The notes beneath the pieces are model-generated. The model was not told the origin of the DNA and made no database searches. It saw nothing but the letters and a program-made list of their open reading frames with translations. A stretch of DNA of 34,137 nt from an uncultured Bacteroidales bacterium. Its GTDB lineage: Bacteria > Bacteroidota > Bacteroidia > Bacteroidales > UBA932. The stretch covers positions 1-34,137 of the forward strand of contig CALVDL010000030.1 of NCBI GenBank assembly GCA_944326305.1, given 5' to 3'. Shown in pieces: positions 21,781 through 30,605 of this stretch. The position numbers were made by a program, and so were the translations under genes. Each line of letters begins with the position of its first letter. Within the stretch, counting starts at the first letter, position 1.

Positions 21781-23650
21781 ACCTGCGGCCGTTGTTCACC
21801 ATGTACAGGTCATGTGCCGGGCCTTTCCCCGTCTGTTTCGGGCATATCCCGAGCTCGTGACGGATGCAGTACCGGGTACGCATCAGCTCGATGTCCTGGC
21901 GGTGTGTGAGTTCGAAGGCCGGTTCTATCCCTGTGGCCCCGGAGCCGGCGTACACCTGTCCGGCAAGGCGGTTGGCTACATTAGACTTGTATGTTATCCC
22001 CACGGGGATGAGCCCGGGGGCCGCTGTGCCACGTATTTTTCCGGTCCTGTTCAGAAGCGGCCTGGCTTTGCATCTTTCCCGGTCTATGGCCATGGCTATT
22101 TCCCGGCGCATGCTGTTTATCGCCGATGCCGGCATCATCGGAATGGCCCCGCCCTCGCCGCACCGGATGCCGGCTACGCTGAATCTGTAGTGACCGGAGC
22201 CTTTGCACAGCTGGGAGGTCAGGACGGCCATCATACGCTCCCTGTTCCGCGCTTCCTGGTCTCCTGCGTCGAATGTCCCGCTGAATGTCCTGCCGTCTTC
22301 GCTTTCCGCCCGTGCAGATATGGAGAACCTGACGCCGGAGTTCAGGATGCTGATATATAGCGATACCCGGATTTCCCGTACCGGGGTGTTGTTTTCGAGC
22401 TCCTTCTCGAAGGCCATGTCGATGTTGCGGAACAGCTTTGCCCCCGTGAAGATTTCCGGTACGGGCCTGCACCGTATTTCCGTTCCGCTGCAGACGTCGG
22501 CCCTGAAACCTATGACACCGGAGCTGCGTGATACGAAGGCGAACCCGTCCCCGTTGTTCAGCTTGAGCTCCTCTCCTGTGGTTTTTCCGGGACCGTCCTG
22601 GATGCGGACGGCTGGCCGTATGCGCAGTATGTCCCTGCCGGGACTGACATAGGATACCGTTCCGATCTCCTCACCCATTCCTTTGGCGGAGTCGAAGGTG
22701 GACCACTGCCCTCTGGTGCCGTCTATGAACAGAGGGGTATAGCCCCTGTTGAATGTCTTGTCGGGCGCAGGGGTGAATCCGCCTGTGACCTGTCCGTACG
22801 ATGCCCTGCACAGGGCTCCTCCGGAGTTGCCGGTGATACGGTCAAGGGCCAGGGAGTAGTCCCTGACAATATTCTTTACGTATGAGACGTTCTTCAGCCT
22901 GCCCTCTATCTTGAAAGAGGTGATGCCGGCCTGTACAAGGTCAGAGAGCCTGTCTTTTAGGTTGAGGTCTTTGAGGGAGAGCAGAGCCTTGTTCTTCAGG
23001 ATCCTTTTCCCGTTTCCGTCCTCGAGGTCATAGAGTGATCTGCAGGCCTGGGCGCAGGCGCCACGGTTGGCGCTCCTTCCGGTGACAGCCTCCGACATGT
23101 AGCACTGCCCGCTGTAGCATACACACAGAGCCCCGTGCACAAAGAACTCCAGCTCGCAGTCAACAGCTTCCCTGACGGCGCGGATCTGCTCTAATGAAAG
23201 CTCCCTTTCAAGGATGAGCCTGGAGAATCCGAGGTCTTCATAGAACCTCGCCTGCTCCGGTGTCCTGATTGCGCACTGTGTAGACGCATGCAGCGGGAGG
23301 GAGAACCCGTCCTTCCTGCATTCCTCCGCGATTTTCAGTACCGCGAGGTCCTGGACGATGAGTGCGTCCGCCCCGGCCTCCTGCGCGGCTGCCATCTGAC
23401 GGCGGACGTCTTCCAGTTCATTGTCATACATTATGGTGTTGAGGGTGATGAATATCCTCGCCCCGAACATGTGCGCGTGGCTGCACAGGGTTCGTATGTC
23501 GTCCATGCTGTTCCCGGCGGCCTGCCTGGCTCCGAACTGCGGCCCTGCAATATATACGGCATCGGCACCGCAGCCTATGGCTGCAATGCCGATGTCTTTA
23601 TTCCTTGCGGGAGCCAGAAGCTCCAGCTCTCTGATTTTCCGGTCAACCAT
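21710..23650 (-). CDS. U32-family peptidase/RNA hydroxylation protein
   Basis: A 646-residue U32 protein. The N-terminal TIM-barrel-like part begins RELELLAPARN and holds the U32 signature EFFVHGALCVCYSGQCYMSEAVTGRSANRGACAQ with its clustered cysteines (about residues 167-200). SFKIEGRLKNVSYV is the usual following block. U32 members TrhP and RlhA of E. coli hydroxylate tRNA U34 and 23S rRNA C2501, while others are collagenase-like by old naming. Which role applies is not decided here, although the C-terminal extension and length resemble RlhA-type proteins. The last residues, HFDCAKCEMTVLDGSRQSGR with a CxxC, lie in the antisense overlap with the lipoprotein. It begins 12 nt after the TPR gene stop, so both probably share one transcript. 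Confidence 0.92.
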   Translation of the reverse strand: MVDRKIRELELLAPARNKDIGIAAIGCGADAVYIAGPQFGARQAAGNSMDDIRTLCSHAHMFGARIFITLNTIMYDNELEDVRRQMAAAQEAGADALIVQDLAVLKIAEECRKDGFSLPLHASTQCAIRTPEQARFYEDLGFSRLILERELSLEQIRAVREAVDCELEFFVHGALCVCYSGQCYMSEAVTGRSANRGACAQACRSLYDLEDGNGKRILKNKALLSLKDLNLKDRLSDLVQAGITSFKIEGRLKNVSYVKNIVRDYSLALDRITGNSGGALCRASYGQVTGGFTPAPDKTFNRGYTPLFIDGTRGQWSTFDSAKGMGEEIGTVSYVSPGRDILRIRPAVRIQDGPGKTTGEELKLNNGDGFAFVSRSSGVIGFRADVCSGTEIRCRPVPEIFTGAKLFRNIDMAFEKELENNTPVREIRVSLYISILNSGVRFSISARAESEDGRTFSGTFDAGDQEARNRERMMAVLTSQLCKGSGHYRFSVAGIRCGEGGAIPMMPASAINSMRREIAMAIDRERCKARPLLNRTGKIRGTAAPGLIPVGITYKSNVANRLAGQVYAGSGATGIEPAFELTHRQDIELMRTRYCIRHELGICPKQTGKGPAHDLYMVNNGRRFTLHFDCAKCEMTVLDGSRQSGR

Positions 23651-23662
23651 GCAGGACCGGGA

Positions 23663-24601
23663 TTAGTTGCACTTGAGTGCTGTCATCTGCTGTTTTGCAG
23701 TGGCGCCGTATTTCGCGTTGTCTGCAATCTTCTGGTAGTAGCCGCATGCCTTGGCGTTGTCCCCGAGCTGCTGTGCGAGTACAGCTACAGTGTAGTACAT
23801 GTCAGGGATGTTGCGGGCGGTAGGGGCGAGGGCGATGTAGCTTTCGATGTATTTGAGGGCGTCATCGTTCTTCCCGAGCTGCATGGCGGCGGTTCCGGCC
23901 ACCTGCATTGCCGTAGCATTTTCCTGATATTCGTTTGACTTGAGCGCGTGGGCTACTGCGTCATCGTATTTCTTCGTTTTCAGGTCGGAGGCTGCGAGCC
24001 TTACGTACATGTTGGAGAGCTGCTTCACTGCCTGGTCCTCCTGTCCGTGCTGCATGGAGGCCGTGAATGCCGCCTCTGCCTCTGCCACTTTGCCTGCCGC
24101 GCTGAGGGCTGTGCCGAGCCTGAGGTATGCTGAACCGTTGTCAGGGTCGGAGTCGATGATCTTCTGGTATGCGGCAGCTGCTCCGTCATAGTCCTTGGCG
24201 TTGAGCAGGCTGTTGGCCTGGGTCATGTATACCTGCGGGATGAGTTCCGCAGCCTCGGTCTCCACGTCAGCGTTGCCGTATTCCTTTGCTGAAGCTATGG
24301 CCTTGTTGAGCTGCTCCACTGCGGTGGCGTAGTCCTCAGCCTTGATAAGGTCCTTTGCGATTGAAAGCTCTACATTAGGAATGATGTCCTTGCAGTTGGT
24401 GACTACGTCCGCTCCTGCTTCTCCGCATGCCTGGGCAATAGTGAGGGCCTGCTTGAAATATTCGAGGGCGCCAGCATTGTCGCCCATCTGGAGAGCCATG
24501 GCCCCATTGTTGTAAGTGTCGGTTGCCTGCTGCATGTCCTGTGCAGCTGCAACACCTGCGGAGAGTACTGCCGCAGCGAGGATAATGTAAATCTTTTTCA
24601 T
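23663..24601 (-). CDS. Exported tetratricopeptide-repeat protein
   Basis: A 312-residue protein with a signal peptide (MKKIYIILAAAVLSAGVAAAQ, cleavage near residue 21) and TPR motifs across the rest. Clear repeats include the one near 27-55 with GALEYFKQAL, DYDGAAAAYQKIIDSDPDN, AYLRLGTALSAAGKVAEAEAAF, KYDDAVAHALK, and AMQLGKNDDALKYIESYIALAP. Such proteins are periplasmic scaffolds; the partner is unknown. Upstream is a TACTTTTG -7 box in a spacer shared with the divergent M16-like gene. U32 follows after 12 nt. Confidence 0.9.
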   Translation of the reverse strand: MKKIYIILAAAVLSAGVAAAQDMQQATDTYNNGAMALQMGDNAGALEYFKQALTIAQACGEAGADVVTNCKDIIPNVELSIAKDLIKAEDYATAVEQLNKAIASAKEYGNADVETEAAELIPQVYMTQANSLLNAKDYDGAAAAYQKIIDSDPDNGSAYLRLGTALSAAGKVAEAEAAFTASMQHGQEDQAVKQLSNMYVRLAASDLKTKKYDDAVAHALKSNEYQENATAMQVAGTAAMQLGKNDDALKYIESYIALAPTARNIPDMYYTVAVLAQQLGDNAKACGYYQKIADNAKYGATAKQQMTALKCN

Positions 24602-24643
24602 GATATTCAGTTTAGTTTTGTTGCATTAATAATCGCGTAAACA

Positions 24644-24651
24644 CAAAAGTA
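24644..24651 (-). promoter_or_regulatory. -7 box of the TPR-U32 operon
   Basis: Minus-strand TACTTTTG followed by TG matches TAnnTTTG and lies 42 nt before the TPR start codon. Confidence 0.6.
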
Positions 24652-24659
24652 GGAATTTT

Positions 24660-24683
24660 TTATCTTATTTTTGTACAAGATAA
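24660..24683. promoter_or_regulatory. Promoter of M16-like gene inside a 7-bp inverted repeat
   Basis: TATTTTTG at 24666-24673 is the plus-strand -7 box, predicting a leader of about 12 nt before ATG 24692. It is flanked by TTATCTT (24660-24666) and AAGATAA (24677-24683), exact reverse complements. The dyad straddling the promoter could be an operator, but 7-bp AT-rich arms can arise by chance. Confidence 0.5.
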
Positions 24684-24691
24684 GACCAAAT

Positions 24692-27358
24692 ATGGTGAAA
24701 AAATTTTCAGAAATATTCGTTTTTATCGCTACTGTCTTGCTATCTGGTTTATTATCAGTAGCTAAAGAACTCCCGTCTTTGCCGTCGGACCCTTCTGTAT
24801 CGGCAGGGAGCCTGCCTGACAGGATACAGTATTACCTGGTTTCGAACCCTACGCATAAAGGCATGGCCGACTTCGCCCTTGTCTGGCGGCTCGCCGCTGC
24901 GCCGGCGGATTCGTCCATGGCGGCGGACAGCGTTGTCCGTATTCCGGGGCAGAAGGCTCTGGATGTCGCGAGAAAGGCGTTATTGTCGACAGATCTTTTC
25001 CCTGGCTCCCGGCCTGTCTCGTTCCTCAGGTGCAACGGGGTGCAGGGCGGAGACAGTGGATATATCGGCATGGATGGCGATGCGCTGACATTCCGTTTTT
25101 CCGGGGTCAACCTCAACAGGGGGGAACAGTTCCTCGATTCCCTGTTCCTGCTGACATTCTCCATGGCGCGTGAGTACAGTGCCGCCTTACGCTCGTATGG
25201 TGCCGTGGACTGCGGCCAGGCGGTAATAGTTTCAGGCGACATAGACCGGGACGCCATGCTTTCGAAGATGAAGCTCCTTTCACTCTTTGTCCCGGACATA
25301 GCTCCCGAGGCCCCTCCGCGTTTCTACACATGGACTCCGGGAGACAGCCTTTCATGCCGGTATGTGCCTGTACCGGGGGCGGAGATAGCGCATGTCATGG
25401 CGGAATATTCTTTCCCGAGGGTGCCGGACAGCTATATCGCTACTGTCCTGCCTTACGTATCGGAGCAGTTGGGCACAGAGCTCGGCCTGATCCTGGAGAA
25501 ACGTCTTGAAGAGAGGTTCTACGGGGCCGGAATCCCGTTTTCGGAGGTCAGGAGCGGATTCCGCGGCAGTTCCAGGCAAGGAGGGGACGAAAAATTTACC
25601 GTTTCTTTCGGCACTGTCCCGGAGAAGGCCCGGGAGGCTGTTTCCGTCCTTTCTTCCTCCCTGTCGGACATGTCACGTTCCGGTGTGTCGATAGACGAAT
25701 ATGCATGGGCGAGGGATATTGCAGGTATGGCCTTCAGGAAAAAGGCCGGTGAATTCAAGAAAAGCAACGTGGAATATGTGCAGAAATGCATTGCTTCGTT
25801 CCTGTACGGTTCCGCCGTGGTGTCAGATTCCGACAGGTACAGCTTTTTCGGGGCGAGCGCTCTTCCGGACTCGTCCGGCCTGCGCTTCTTCAACAGGTTC
25901 GCCTCTTCTTTAGTGGGCAATACGGACAATCTTGTCCTGACGTGCTTCACAGACACCACCGTTTCCGGTCCGTATGATATAAGGGACCGGTTCCTGCGGT
26001 CGTGGGACGGAGAGGACGGAGGAGACAGGGGTTTCAATTTCAATATAGGTGACACGTCAAGGTTCGACGCCTTTGCTGGGAGGAGCAAGATAACCCGGAG
26101 CAGGACCGAGAATGTATCCGGAGGGTCTTTCTGGACCTTCTCCAACGGGATGAAGGTCATATACAAACCGATTGCCGCAGGCGGAAGGTTCTGGTATTCG
26201 ATGATATTGAAGGGCGGATTTTCTTCGGTCCCGGGTCTTGAGCCGGGCCAGGGCGCGTTCTTTTCAGACATGCTCGGGCTGTATAAGGTGGCCGGAATGG
26301 AGAGGAAGGACCTGGATGCCCTGCTTGCTGCAAAGGATATCGAAATGGAGACAGAGGTGGGCCCCGCATATATGAGGATATCCGGGTCTTCCGCCCAGGA
26401 GTCGCTGCAGTTTCTGCTGAAGGTATTGTGCGCGACTGCTTCGGCATTGGAGGCCGACAGTACGGCATTCGGCTATTATGCGCAGTGTGAAAGGCTCAGG
26501 CTCGAGGAGCGGACCGGATATGAGAAGCGCATGGTCGCGATAGACAGTATAATATGCCCTGATTTCAGATATTCTGTACTGAAGTCTTCCGAAAGCCTTG
26601 AACCGGGGCTGCAGCGGGTTGCCGACGGGTATTTCAGAAAGCAGTTCTCCAAATGCAACGACGGGGTGATAGTGATTGTCGGTGACCTGAATGAGACTGT
26701 CCTGAAAAAGACCCTGCAGAGCTTCCTCGGCGCCTTCCCTGTGTCACAGCGCATATATCCGCAGCGCGGCTATGGAAAACAGCCTGTCTCCGGGGCCTCC
26801 ACCTATATTGTAGACGGTCCGAAGAGCAGCCTTGATCTGGTGATGTCTGCGTCGGTCGAGCTTGATGCACAGACTTTCATGGCCTCTAAGGTTGCAGCGA
26901 TGGCCATGAATGATGCGGTGGTGTCCGCCCTGGACGGCACACCTGCCTCCATAAGGGTGTCGGACAGTTTCGCTGTCGTGCCTTCGGAGAGGCTCAGCAT
27001 GGCTGTCAGGATAGAGGCCTGCGATACGGCGGGATTCGCTGTCGGGACGGAGCCTTTCAGGCCGGTCAGGGCACTGTTCGGGGTGCGTTCCGCTATTGAT
27101 GACGTTGCGGATGAGGGGATTCCACAGGAAAAGATAGACATTTATAAGAAGACATTGAAGAATGCCGCCGTTTATATGCAGGGGGATCCCGAGTACTGGA
27201 TGGACGTATTGTCATGGCGCGTCATCTACGGCAAGGATTTCCATACCGGCTGCGAGGAAAAGATAGATGCCGTGACTCCCGACATGGTGCGGGAACTTAT
27301 CCATTCGCTGGACAACGGGACGAAAGTCGAATACATAGTCCGGCCTAAACGTAAATGA
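24692..27358 (+). CDS. M16-like (insulinase-fold) protein without the zinc motif
   Basis: An 888-residue exported protein resembling the peptidase M16 repeat architecture. ATG 24692 is chosen because an earlier in-frame TTG (24671) lies inside the -7 box. MVKKFSEIFVFIATVLLSGL is a signal peptide. The first M16 half begins DRIQYYLVSNPTHKGMADFALVWR, but the expected HxxEH zinc motif that should follow about 25 residues later is missing. The second half begins WTFSNGMKVIYKPIAAGGRFWYSMILKGGFSSVPG, the usual M16 restart, again without HxxEH, then VIVIVGDLNETVLKKTLQSFLG, a standard M16 segment. It is probably a non-catalytic homologue, perhaps a chamber-forming partner. DUF3109 follows after 1 nt. 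Confidence 0.8.
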   Translation: MVKKFSEIFVFIATVLLSGLLSVAKELPSLPSDPSVSAGSLPDRIQYYLVSNPTHKGMADFALVWRLAAAPADSSMAADSVVRIPGQKALDVARKALLSTDLFPGSRPVSFLRCNGVQGGDSGYIGMDGDALTFRFSGVNLNRGEQFLDSLFLLTFSMAREYSAALRSYGAVDCGQAVIVSGDIDRDAMLSKMKLLSLFVPDIAPEAPPRFYTWTPGDSLSCRYVPVPGAEIAHVMAEYSFPRVPDSYIATVLPYVSEQLGTELGLILEKRLEERFYGAGIPFSEVRSGFRGSSRQGGDEKFTVSFGTVPEKAREAVSVLSSSLSDMSRSGVSIDEYAWARDIAGMAFRKKAGEFKKSNVEYVQKCIASFLYGSAVVSDSDRYSFFGASALPDSSGLRFFNRFASSLVGNTDNLVLTCFTDTTVSGPYDIRDRFLRSWDGEDGGDRGFNFNIGDTSRFDAFAGRSKITRSRTENVSGGSFWTFSNGMKVIYKPIAAGGRFWYSMILKGGFSSVPGLEPGQGAFFSDMLGLYKVAGMERKDLDALLAAKDIEMETEVGPAYMRISGSSAQESLQFLLKVLCATASALEADSTAFGYYAQCERLRLEERTGYEKRMVAIDSIICPDFRYSVLKSSESLEPGLQRVADGYFRKQFSKCNDGVIVIVGDLNETVLKKTLQSFLGAFPVSQRIYPQRGYGKQPVSGASTYIVDGPKSSLDLVMSASVELDAQTFMASKVAAMAMNDAVVSALDGTPASIRVSDSFAVVPSERLSMAVRIEACDTAGFAVGTEPFRPVRALFGVRSAIDDVADEGIPQEKIDIYKKTLKNAAVYMQGDPEYWMDVLSWRVIYGKDFHTGCEEKIDAVTPDMVRELIHSLDNGTKVEYIVRPKRK

Positions 27359-27359
27359 C

Positions 27360-27959
27360 ATGAAAAACGACCATACGATAATCCAGATTGACGACTGCCT
27401 GGTATCCAGCGAGATACTGACAGAATACTTCTCCTGCGACTACGGGAAGTGCAAAGGCTGCTGCTGCATCATCGGGGACAGCGGCGCCCCTCTTGAGGAA
27501 TGCGAGGCGGAGGCCATAGAGAAGAACTACTCCATATTCTCCCCGGAGATGAGGCAGGAGGGACGGGACAGGGTTGCCGCCACGGGCTTTTTCGAAATAG
27601 ACGGGGACGGGGACATGGTGACCCCTTTGGTGCCGGGCAGCGAGGAGTGCGCCTATGCCCATTTCGACGGGGAAGGCAACTGCTTCTGCTCCATGGAGAA
27701 ATGCTGGTTCCAGGGGAAAGGTGATTTCCGCAAGCCCATATCGTGCTGGCTGTACCCGATACGTGTCTCTGTCCTCGGCAGCGGTCTCAGGGCACTGAAC
27801 CTTCACCGGTGGGATATCTGCAAGGATGCCTTCATAAAAGGCAGAAAAGAAAAGGTCCGCGTATTCGAATTCCTGCGCGAACCTATAGAGCGTTATTTCG
27901 GAGAAGATTTCTATTCGGCATTGTCTGAAGCTTCAAGGATGCTCAACGCCCGCTCGTAG
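27360..27959 (+). CDS. DUF3109-family cysteine-rich protein
   Basis: A 199-residue cytoplasmic-looking protein of the DUF3109 family, widespread in Bacteroidales and distantly like YkgJ-type cysteine-cluster proteins. Conserved Cys-rich segments are FSCDYGKCKGCCCIIGDSGAPLE (about residues 26-48), CAYAHFDGEGNCFCSMEKCW, and KPISCWLYPIRV. The spacing suggests metal or Fe-S binding, though no biochemical role is established to my knowledge. It starts 1 nt after the M16-like stop and is surely co-transcribed with it. Its last 49 bp overlap the convergent DUF2007 gene. Confidence 0.9.
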   Translation: MKNDHTIIQIDDCLVSSEILTEYFSCDYGKCKGCCCIIGDSGAPLEECEAEAIEKNYSIFSPEMRQEGRDRVAATGFFEIDGDGDMVTPLVPGSEECAYAHFDGEGNCFCSMEKCWFQGKGDFRKPISCWLYPIRVSVLGSGLRALNLHRWDICKDAFIKGRKEKVRVFEFLREPIERYFGEDFYSALSEASRMLNARS

Positions 27960-28132
27960 TCGGCGGGATTGACTTTTACCTTGATCTTGTCGTCAGAGTA
28001 GCGGATAGAAGGGAACTGGGAGTTCTCCCCGAATACGGCGGCTTCTATCCCGTTGTCCTTCAGCTTTGTTTCTGCAATGTGCGCAAGCATCGGATCCGGA
28101 AAACTTGCAACGGTTTTCAAATCATCATCCAT
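27911..28132 (-). CDS. DUF2007-domain small protein
   Basis: A 73-residue protein with the DUF2007 pattern: VASFPDPMLAHIAETKLKDNGIEAAVFGE, then VKVNPADYERALSIL. The family is called putative signal-transducing protein and has a ferredoxin-like fold, with function unknown. It overlaps the 3' end of DUF3109 by 49 bp on the opposite strand. Upstream, minus-strand AATAAATCTTTAAA is a poor promoter match. It may be read through from the membrane-protein gene 46 nt upstream. Confidence 0.85.
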   Translation of the reverse strand: MDDDLKTVASFPDPMLAHIAETKLKDNGIEAAVFGENSQFPSIRYSDDKIKVKVNPADYERALSILEASDNAE

Positions 28133-28178
28133 AACAGAAAAATTTAAAGATTTATTGTATCCCGGATTTGCGTCCGGA

Positions 28179-28652
28179 CTATTCTTCTCTCCTGCGGAAA
28201 CGGCTCTCGAGGCCCATGGCCAGCCTCACCACATCCTTTCTCATGCCGTCCACGTCCACGCCGCCGATCCTGGCCGTAAGCGTGATACGGTCTTCATACA
28301 TCCTTGTCAGCCTCTCCACTCCTTTTTTGCGGAATGTCATTGTGCCGGTGTCCTCGGACTCCAGGACATATCCCCTTCCGGACATGAAGTCCTTTATGTC
28401 ATCCGAGATTTCTTCCCAGCTCCCGGCTGTCACGGCCTCTTTCTTTATGAATCCTACGCTCGGATAGATGGCGCTGATCACTGCGAACAGCAGCGCTATT
28501 TTCCACAGTGCACTGTACCCTCCGCGGAACATGGTGGAAATGTCGGCATCCGCCGCTCCGATGAATACCAGGATGGCGATTATCACTACGAATATCAGTG
28601 TGAAATAGAGGAAGTATTTTACAGACCGAATGAAGTATCTCATCTGATTCAT
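28179..28652 (-). CDS. Small two-helix membrane protein, unknown function
   Basis: I do not recognise the family. From ATG 28652 it has 157 residues. Two hydrophobic segments (YFLYFTLIFVVIIAILVFIG, then WKIALLFAVISAIYPSVGF) are followed by a soluble domain (about residues 70-157) with SWEEISDDIKDFMSGRGYVLESEDTGTMTFRKKG, probably an alpha/beta fold on the cytoplasmic side. An upstream TTG at 28670 overlaps the -7 box and cannot be the start. ATG 28643 is an alternative. DUF2007 lies 46 nt downstream on the same strand. Confidence 0.8.
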   Translation of the reverse strand: MNQMRYFIRSVKYFLYFTLIFVVIIAILVFIGAADADISTMFRGGYSALWKIALLFAVISAIYPSVGFIKKEAVTAGSWEEISDDIKDFMSGRGYVLESEDTGTMTFRKKGVERLTRMYEDRITLTARIGGVDVDGMRKDVVRLAMGLESRFRRREE

Positions 28653-28667
28653 GGATTTATGACTGAA

Positions 28668-28698
28668 CAAATTTAACTAAATATCCGGGATTTTCAAA
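28668..28698 (-). promoter_or_regulatory. Promoter of the two-helix membrane protein gene
   Basis: On the minus strand TTTG (28695-28698), a 19-nt spacer and TAAATTTG (28668-28675) match the consensus closely. The transcript start is predicted near 28661, just before ATG 28652, which rules out a longer protein. Confidence 0.7.
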
Positions 28699-28732
28699 AT
28701 CGCTGCAGAGTATCGCTGCTTCAATATGCAAA

Positions 28733-28770
28733 AAGGACGGGACAGACAAATACATTGTCCTCCCGTCCTT
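28733..28770 (-). terminator. gpmI terminator hairpin
   Basis: AAGGACGGGA (28733-28742) pairs exactly with TCCCGTCCTT (28761-28770), and an inner GACAA/TTGTC stem is nested within. On the minus strand a TTTTT run follows directly. It lies 131 nt beyond the gpmI stop. Confidence 0.75.
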
Positions 28771-28901
28771 CTAACGTCAGTACAATCCCCCGGTACTCCG
28801 TCGCAACCGCTTATTTTATAAAAGGGATGCCATCCTTTCTTCTTTCCTACGCTCCGGGGGGAGCTGCGCAGGCTTAGCCTGCTCCTAATCCTGTTGCTGT
28901 A
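28771..28901. other. Structured 3' region downstream of gpmI
   Basis: No gene is seen. It holds several small dyads: an imperfect AAAGGGATG/CATCCTTT, and a nested hairpin at 28860-28885, in which an outer GGAG/CTCC pair encloses GCAGGCTTAGCCTGC. It also holds one copy of TAACGTCAG (28772-28780), the core of the inverted repeats at 33808-33900. It is probably the 3' untranslated end of the gpmI transcript. Confidence 0.45.
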
Positions 28902-30419
28902 TCATATCAGCGGCTCGCCAGTCATGGCTGCAGGCTGGGGTATGCCCATGATCTTGAGGATTGTAGGGGCCACGTCGGCGAGCTTGCCGTCCTTTACGCT
29001 TTCTGCACCTGCATTGATAACTATGAACTGCACAGGGTTCAGCGAGTGTGCCGTGTTCGGTGTGCTGTCGGCGTTGAAGGCGTGGTCGGCATTGCCGTGG
29101 TCTGCGGTCAGAAGGACGGCGTAGCCCTGTTCAATTGCAGCTTCCACAACCTCTTTGACGCAGCGGTCGATTCTTGCGACGGCCCTGCAGATAGCCTGGA
29201 ACACCCCGGTGTGTCCCACCATGTCGCCGTTGGCGAAGTTCAGGATGATGAGGTCTTCCTTGCCAGTCTTGATGGCCTCGACAAGCTTCTCCGTAACCTC
29301 TGGTGCGCTCATCTCCGGCAGCAGGTCGTAGGTGGCCACTTTCGGTGAGTTCACCAGGATTCTGTCCTCATTTTCGAACGGTGTCTCGCGTCCGCCGTTG
29401 AAGAAGAATGTCACATGTGCGTATTTTTCTGTCTCCGCGATACGGAGCTGGCGTTTCCCGGCCTTTGATACCACCTCTCCGAGGGTCTCCTGCACATTTT
29501 CCTTGTCGAAAAGGATATGCAGCCCGGTGAACTTGTCGTCATACGGGGTGAGGCAGCAGTAGTAGAGAGGAATGGTCTTCATCCCGAAATCAGGAAGGTC
29601 TTCCTGTGTGAGCACGGAAGTGATTTCGCGGGCGCGGTCGTTCCTGAAGTTGTAGAAAATCACCGCGTCTCCCTCCTGGATTGTCCCTACAGGGTTCCCG
29701 TCGGCGCCTGTGATGCAGATTGGCTTGATGAACTCGTCAGTCACGCCCTCGTCGTATGAGGCCTGGATGGCCTCTGTGGCTGAAGCGGACTTCACACCTT
29801 CGCCTTTGACGAGCAGGTCGTATGCGAGCTTGACCCTCTCCCATCTCTTGTCTCGGTCCATGGCATAGTAGCGGCCGCATACTGAAGCCACCTTGCCGGT
29901 GCTCTCTGCCATCTTGGCCTCGAGGGCCTCCACGAAGCCTTTCCCGCTCTTCGGGTCGGTGTCACGCCCGTCCATGAAGCAGTGCACATACACTTTCTCC
30001 AGCCCGTACTGTTTTGCCACTGCGAGGAACTCGTATACATGTTCCAGGGAGCTGTGTACGCCTCCGGTGGAGGTGAGCCCCATCAGGTGGAGCTGTTTCC
30101 CGGACTGTTTCACGTAGTCGTATGCTGCCTTTATCTCCTTGTTCTCCAGGAGCTTGTGGTTGCGGCATGCCATGTTGATCTTCACGAGGTCCTGGTAGAC
30201 GACCCTTCCTGCACCCAGGTTGAGGTGTCCTACTTCGGAGTTCCCCATCTGCCCTTCAGGAAGCCCGACGGCCTCTCCGCAGGCCTGCAGGTGGCTGAAC
30301 GGGTATTTTTCACGGAGTGAATCGATATAGGGTGCGCCCTGTGTGAAAATGGCATTGGTCCAGTCATGTCTGCCCTCGCCCCATCCGTCGAGGATCATTA
30401 GAAGTACTTTCTGATTCAT
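28902..30419 (-). CDS. gpmI: 2,3-bisphosphoglycerate-independent phosphoglycerate mutase
   Basis: A cytoplasmic glycolytic enzyme interconverting 3- and 2-phosphoglycerate, manganese-dependent and of the alkaline-phosphatase superfamily. At 505 residues it has the usual length. Metal-binding and catalytic motifs are ILDGWG (about residues 8-13), [19 protein letters not shown] with the nucleophile Ser, [35 protein letters not shown] and [13 protein letters not shown], all intact. It is divergent from rnr across a 230-nt spacer. A minus-strand TATCTTTG at 30606-30613 would give a long, structured leader. Confidence 0.97.
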   Translation of the reverse strand: MNQKVLLMILDGWGEGRHDWTNAIFTQGAPYIDSLREKYPFSHLQACGEAVGLPEGQMGNSEVGHLNLGAGRVVYQDLVKINMACRNHKLLENKEIKAAYDYVKQSGKQLHLMGLTSTGGVHSSLEHVYEFLAVAKQYGLEKVYVHCFMDGRDTDPKSGKGFVEALEAKMAESTGKVASVCGRYYAMDRDKRWERVKLAYDLLVKGEGVKSASATEAIQASYDEGVTDEFIKPICITGADGNPVGTIQEGDAVIFYNFRNDRAREITSVLTQEDLPDFGMKTIPLYYCCLTPYDDKFTGLHILFDKENVQETLGEVVSKAGKRQLRIAETEKYAHVTFFFNGGRETPFENEDRILVNSPKVATYDLLPEMSAPEVTEKLVEAIKTGKEDLIILNFANGDMVGHTGVFQAICRAVARIDRCVKEVVEAAIEQGYAVLLTADHGNADHAFNADSTPNTAHSLNPVQFIVINAGAESVKDGKLADVAPTILKIMGIPQPAAMTGEPLI

Positions 30420-30464
30420 AATGTAAAATTATTTATTGTCAATGTTTTCTGTCTGTGTGCCTGT

Positions 30465-30510
30465 CAGCGCCTTCCCGTCCGGGGTATGGCCCGGAATCTG
30501 CGGCGGGCTG
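30465..30510. other. GC-rich hairpin in the gpmI leader region
   Basis: TCCGGG (30478-30483) pairs with CCCGGA (30490-30495). Outer bases CAGC-GCC (30465-30471) can pair with GGC-gg-GCTG (30502-30510) around a bulge. If gpmI is transcribed from 30606 this lies in its 5' UTR. No known riboswitch is recognised. Confidence 0.4.
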
Positions 30511-30541
30511 TCATAATTGCTGCAATATTTGTGCTTAAACT

Positions 30542-30572
30542 TTTGTATTGGCCCAATTATTAAGTATTTTTG
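30542..30572 (+). promoter_or_regulatory. rnr promoter, full -33/-7 match
   Basis: TTTG at 30542-30545, a 19-nt spacer, then TATTTTTG at 30565-30572. The predicted leader before ATG 30654 is about 75 nt. Confidence 0.72.
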
Positions 30573-30605
30573 TAGGATTTATATATCAATCCCCGAAACC
30601 GCATG

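Noticed and set aside
24671..24691. Upstream TTG start for the M16-like gene
   Set aside because: The TTG is inside the -7 promoter box, upstream of the likely transcript start.
28771..28901. Small RNA gene
   Set aside because: The dyads are short, no promoter precedes them on either strand, and the position fits the 3' end of the gpmI transcript.
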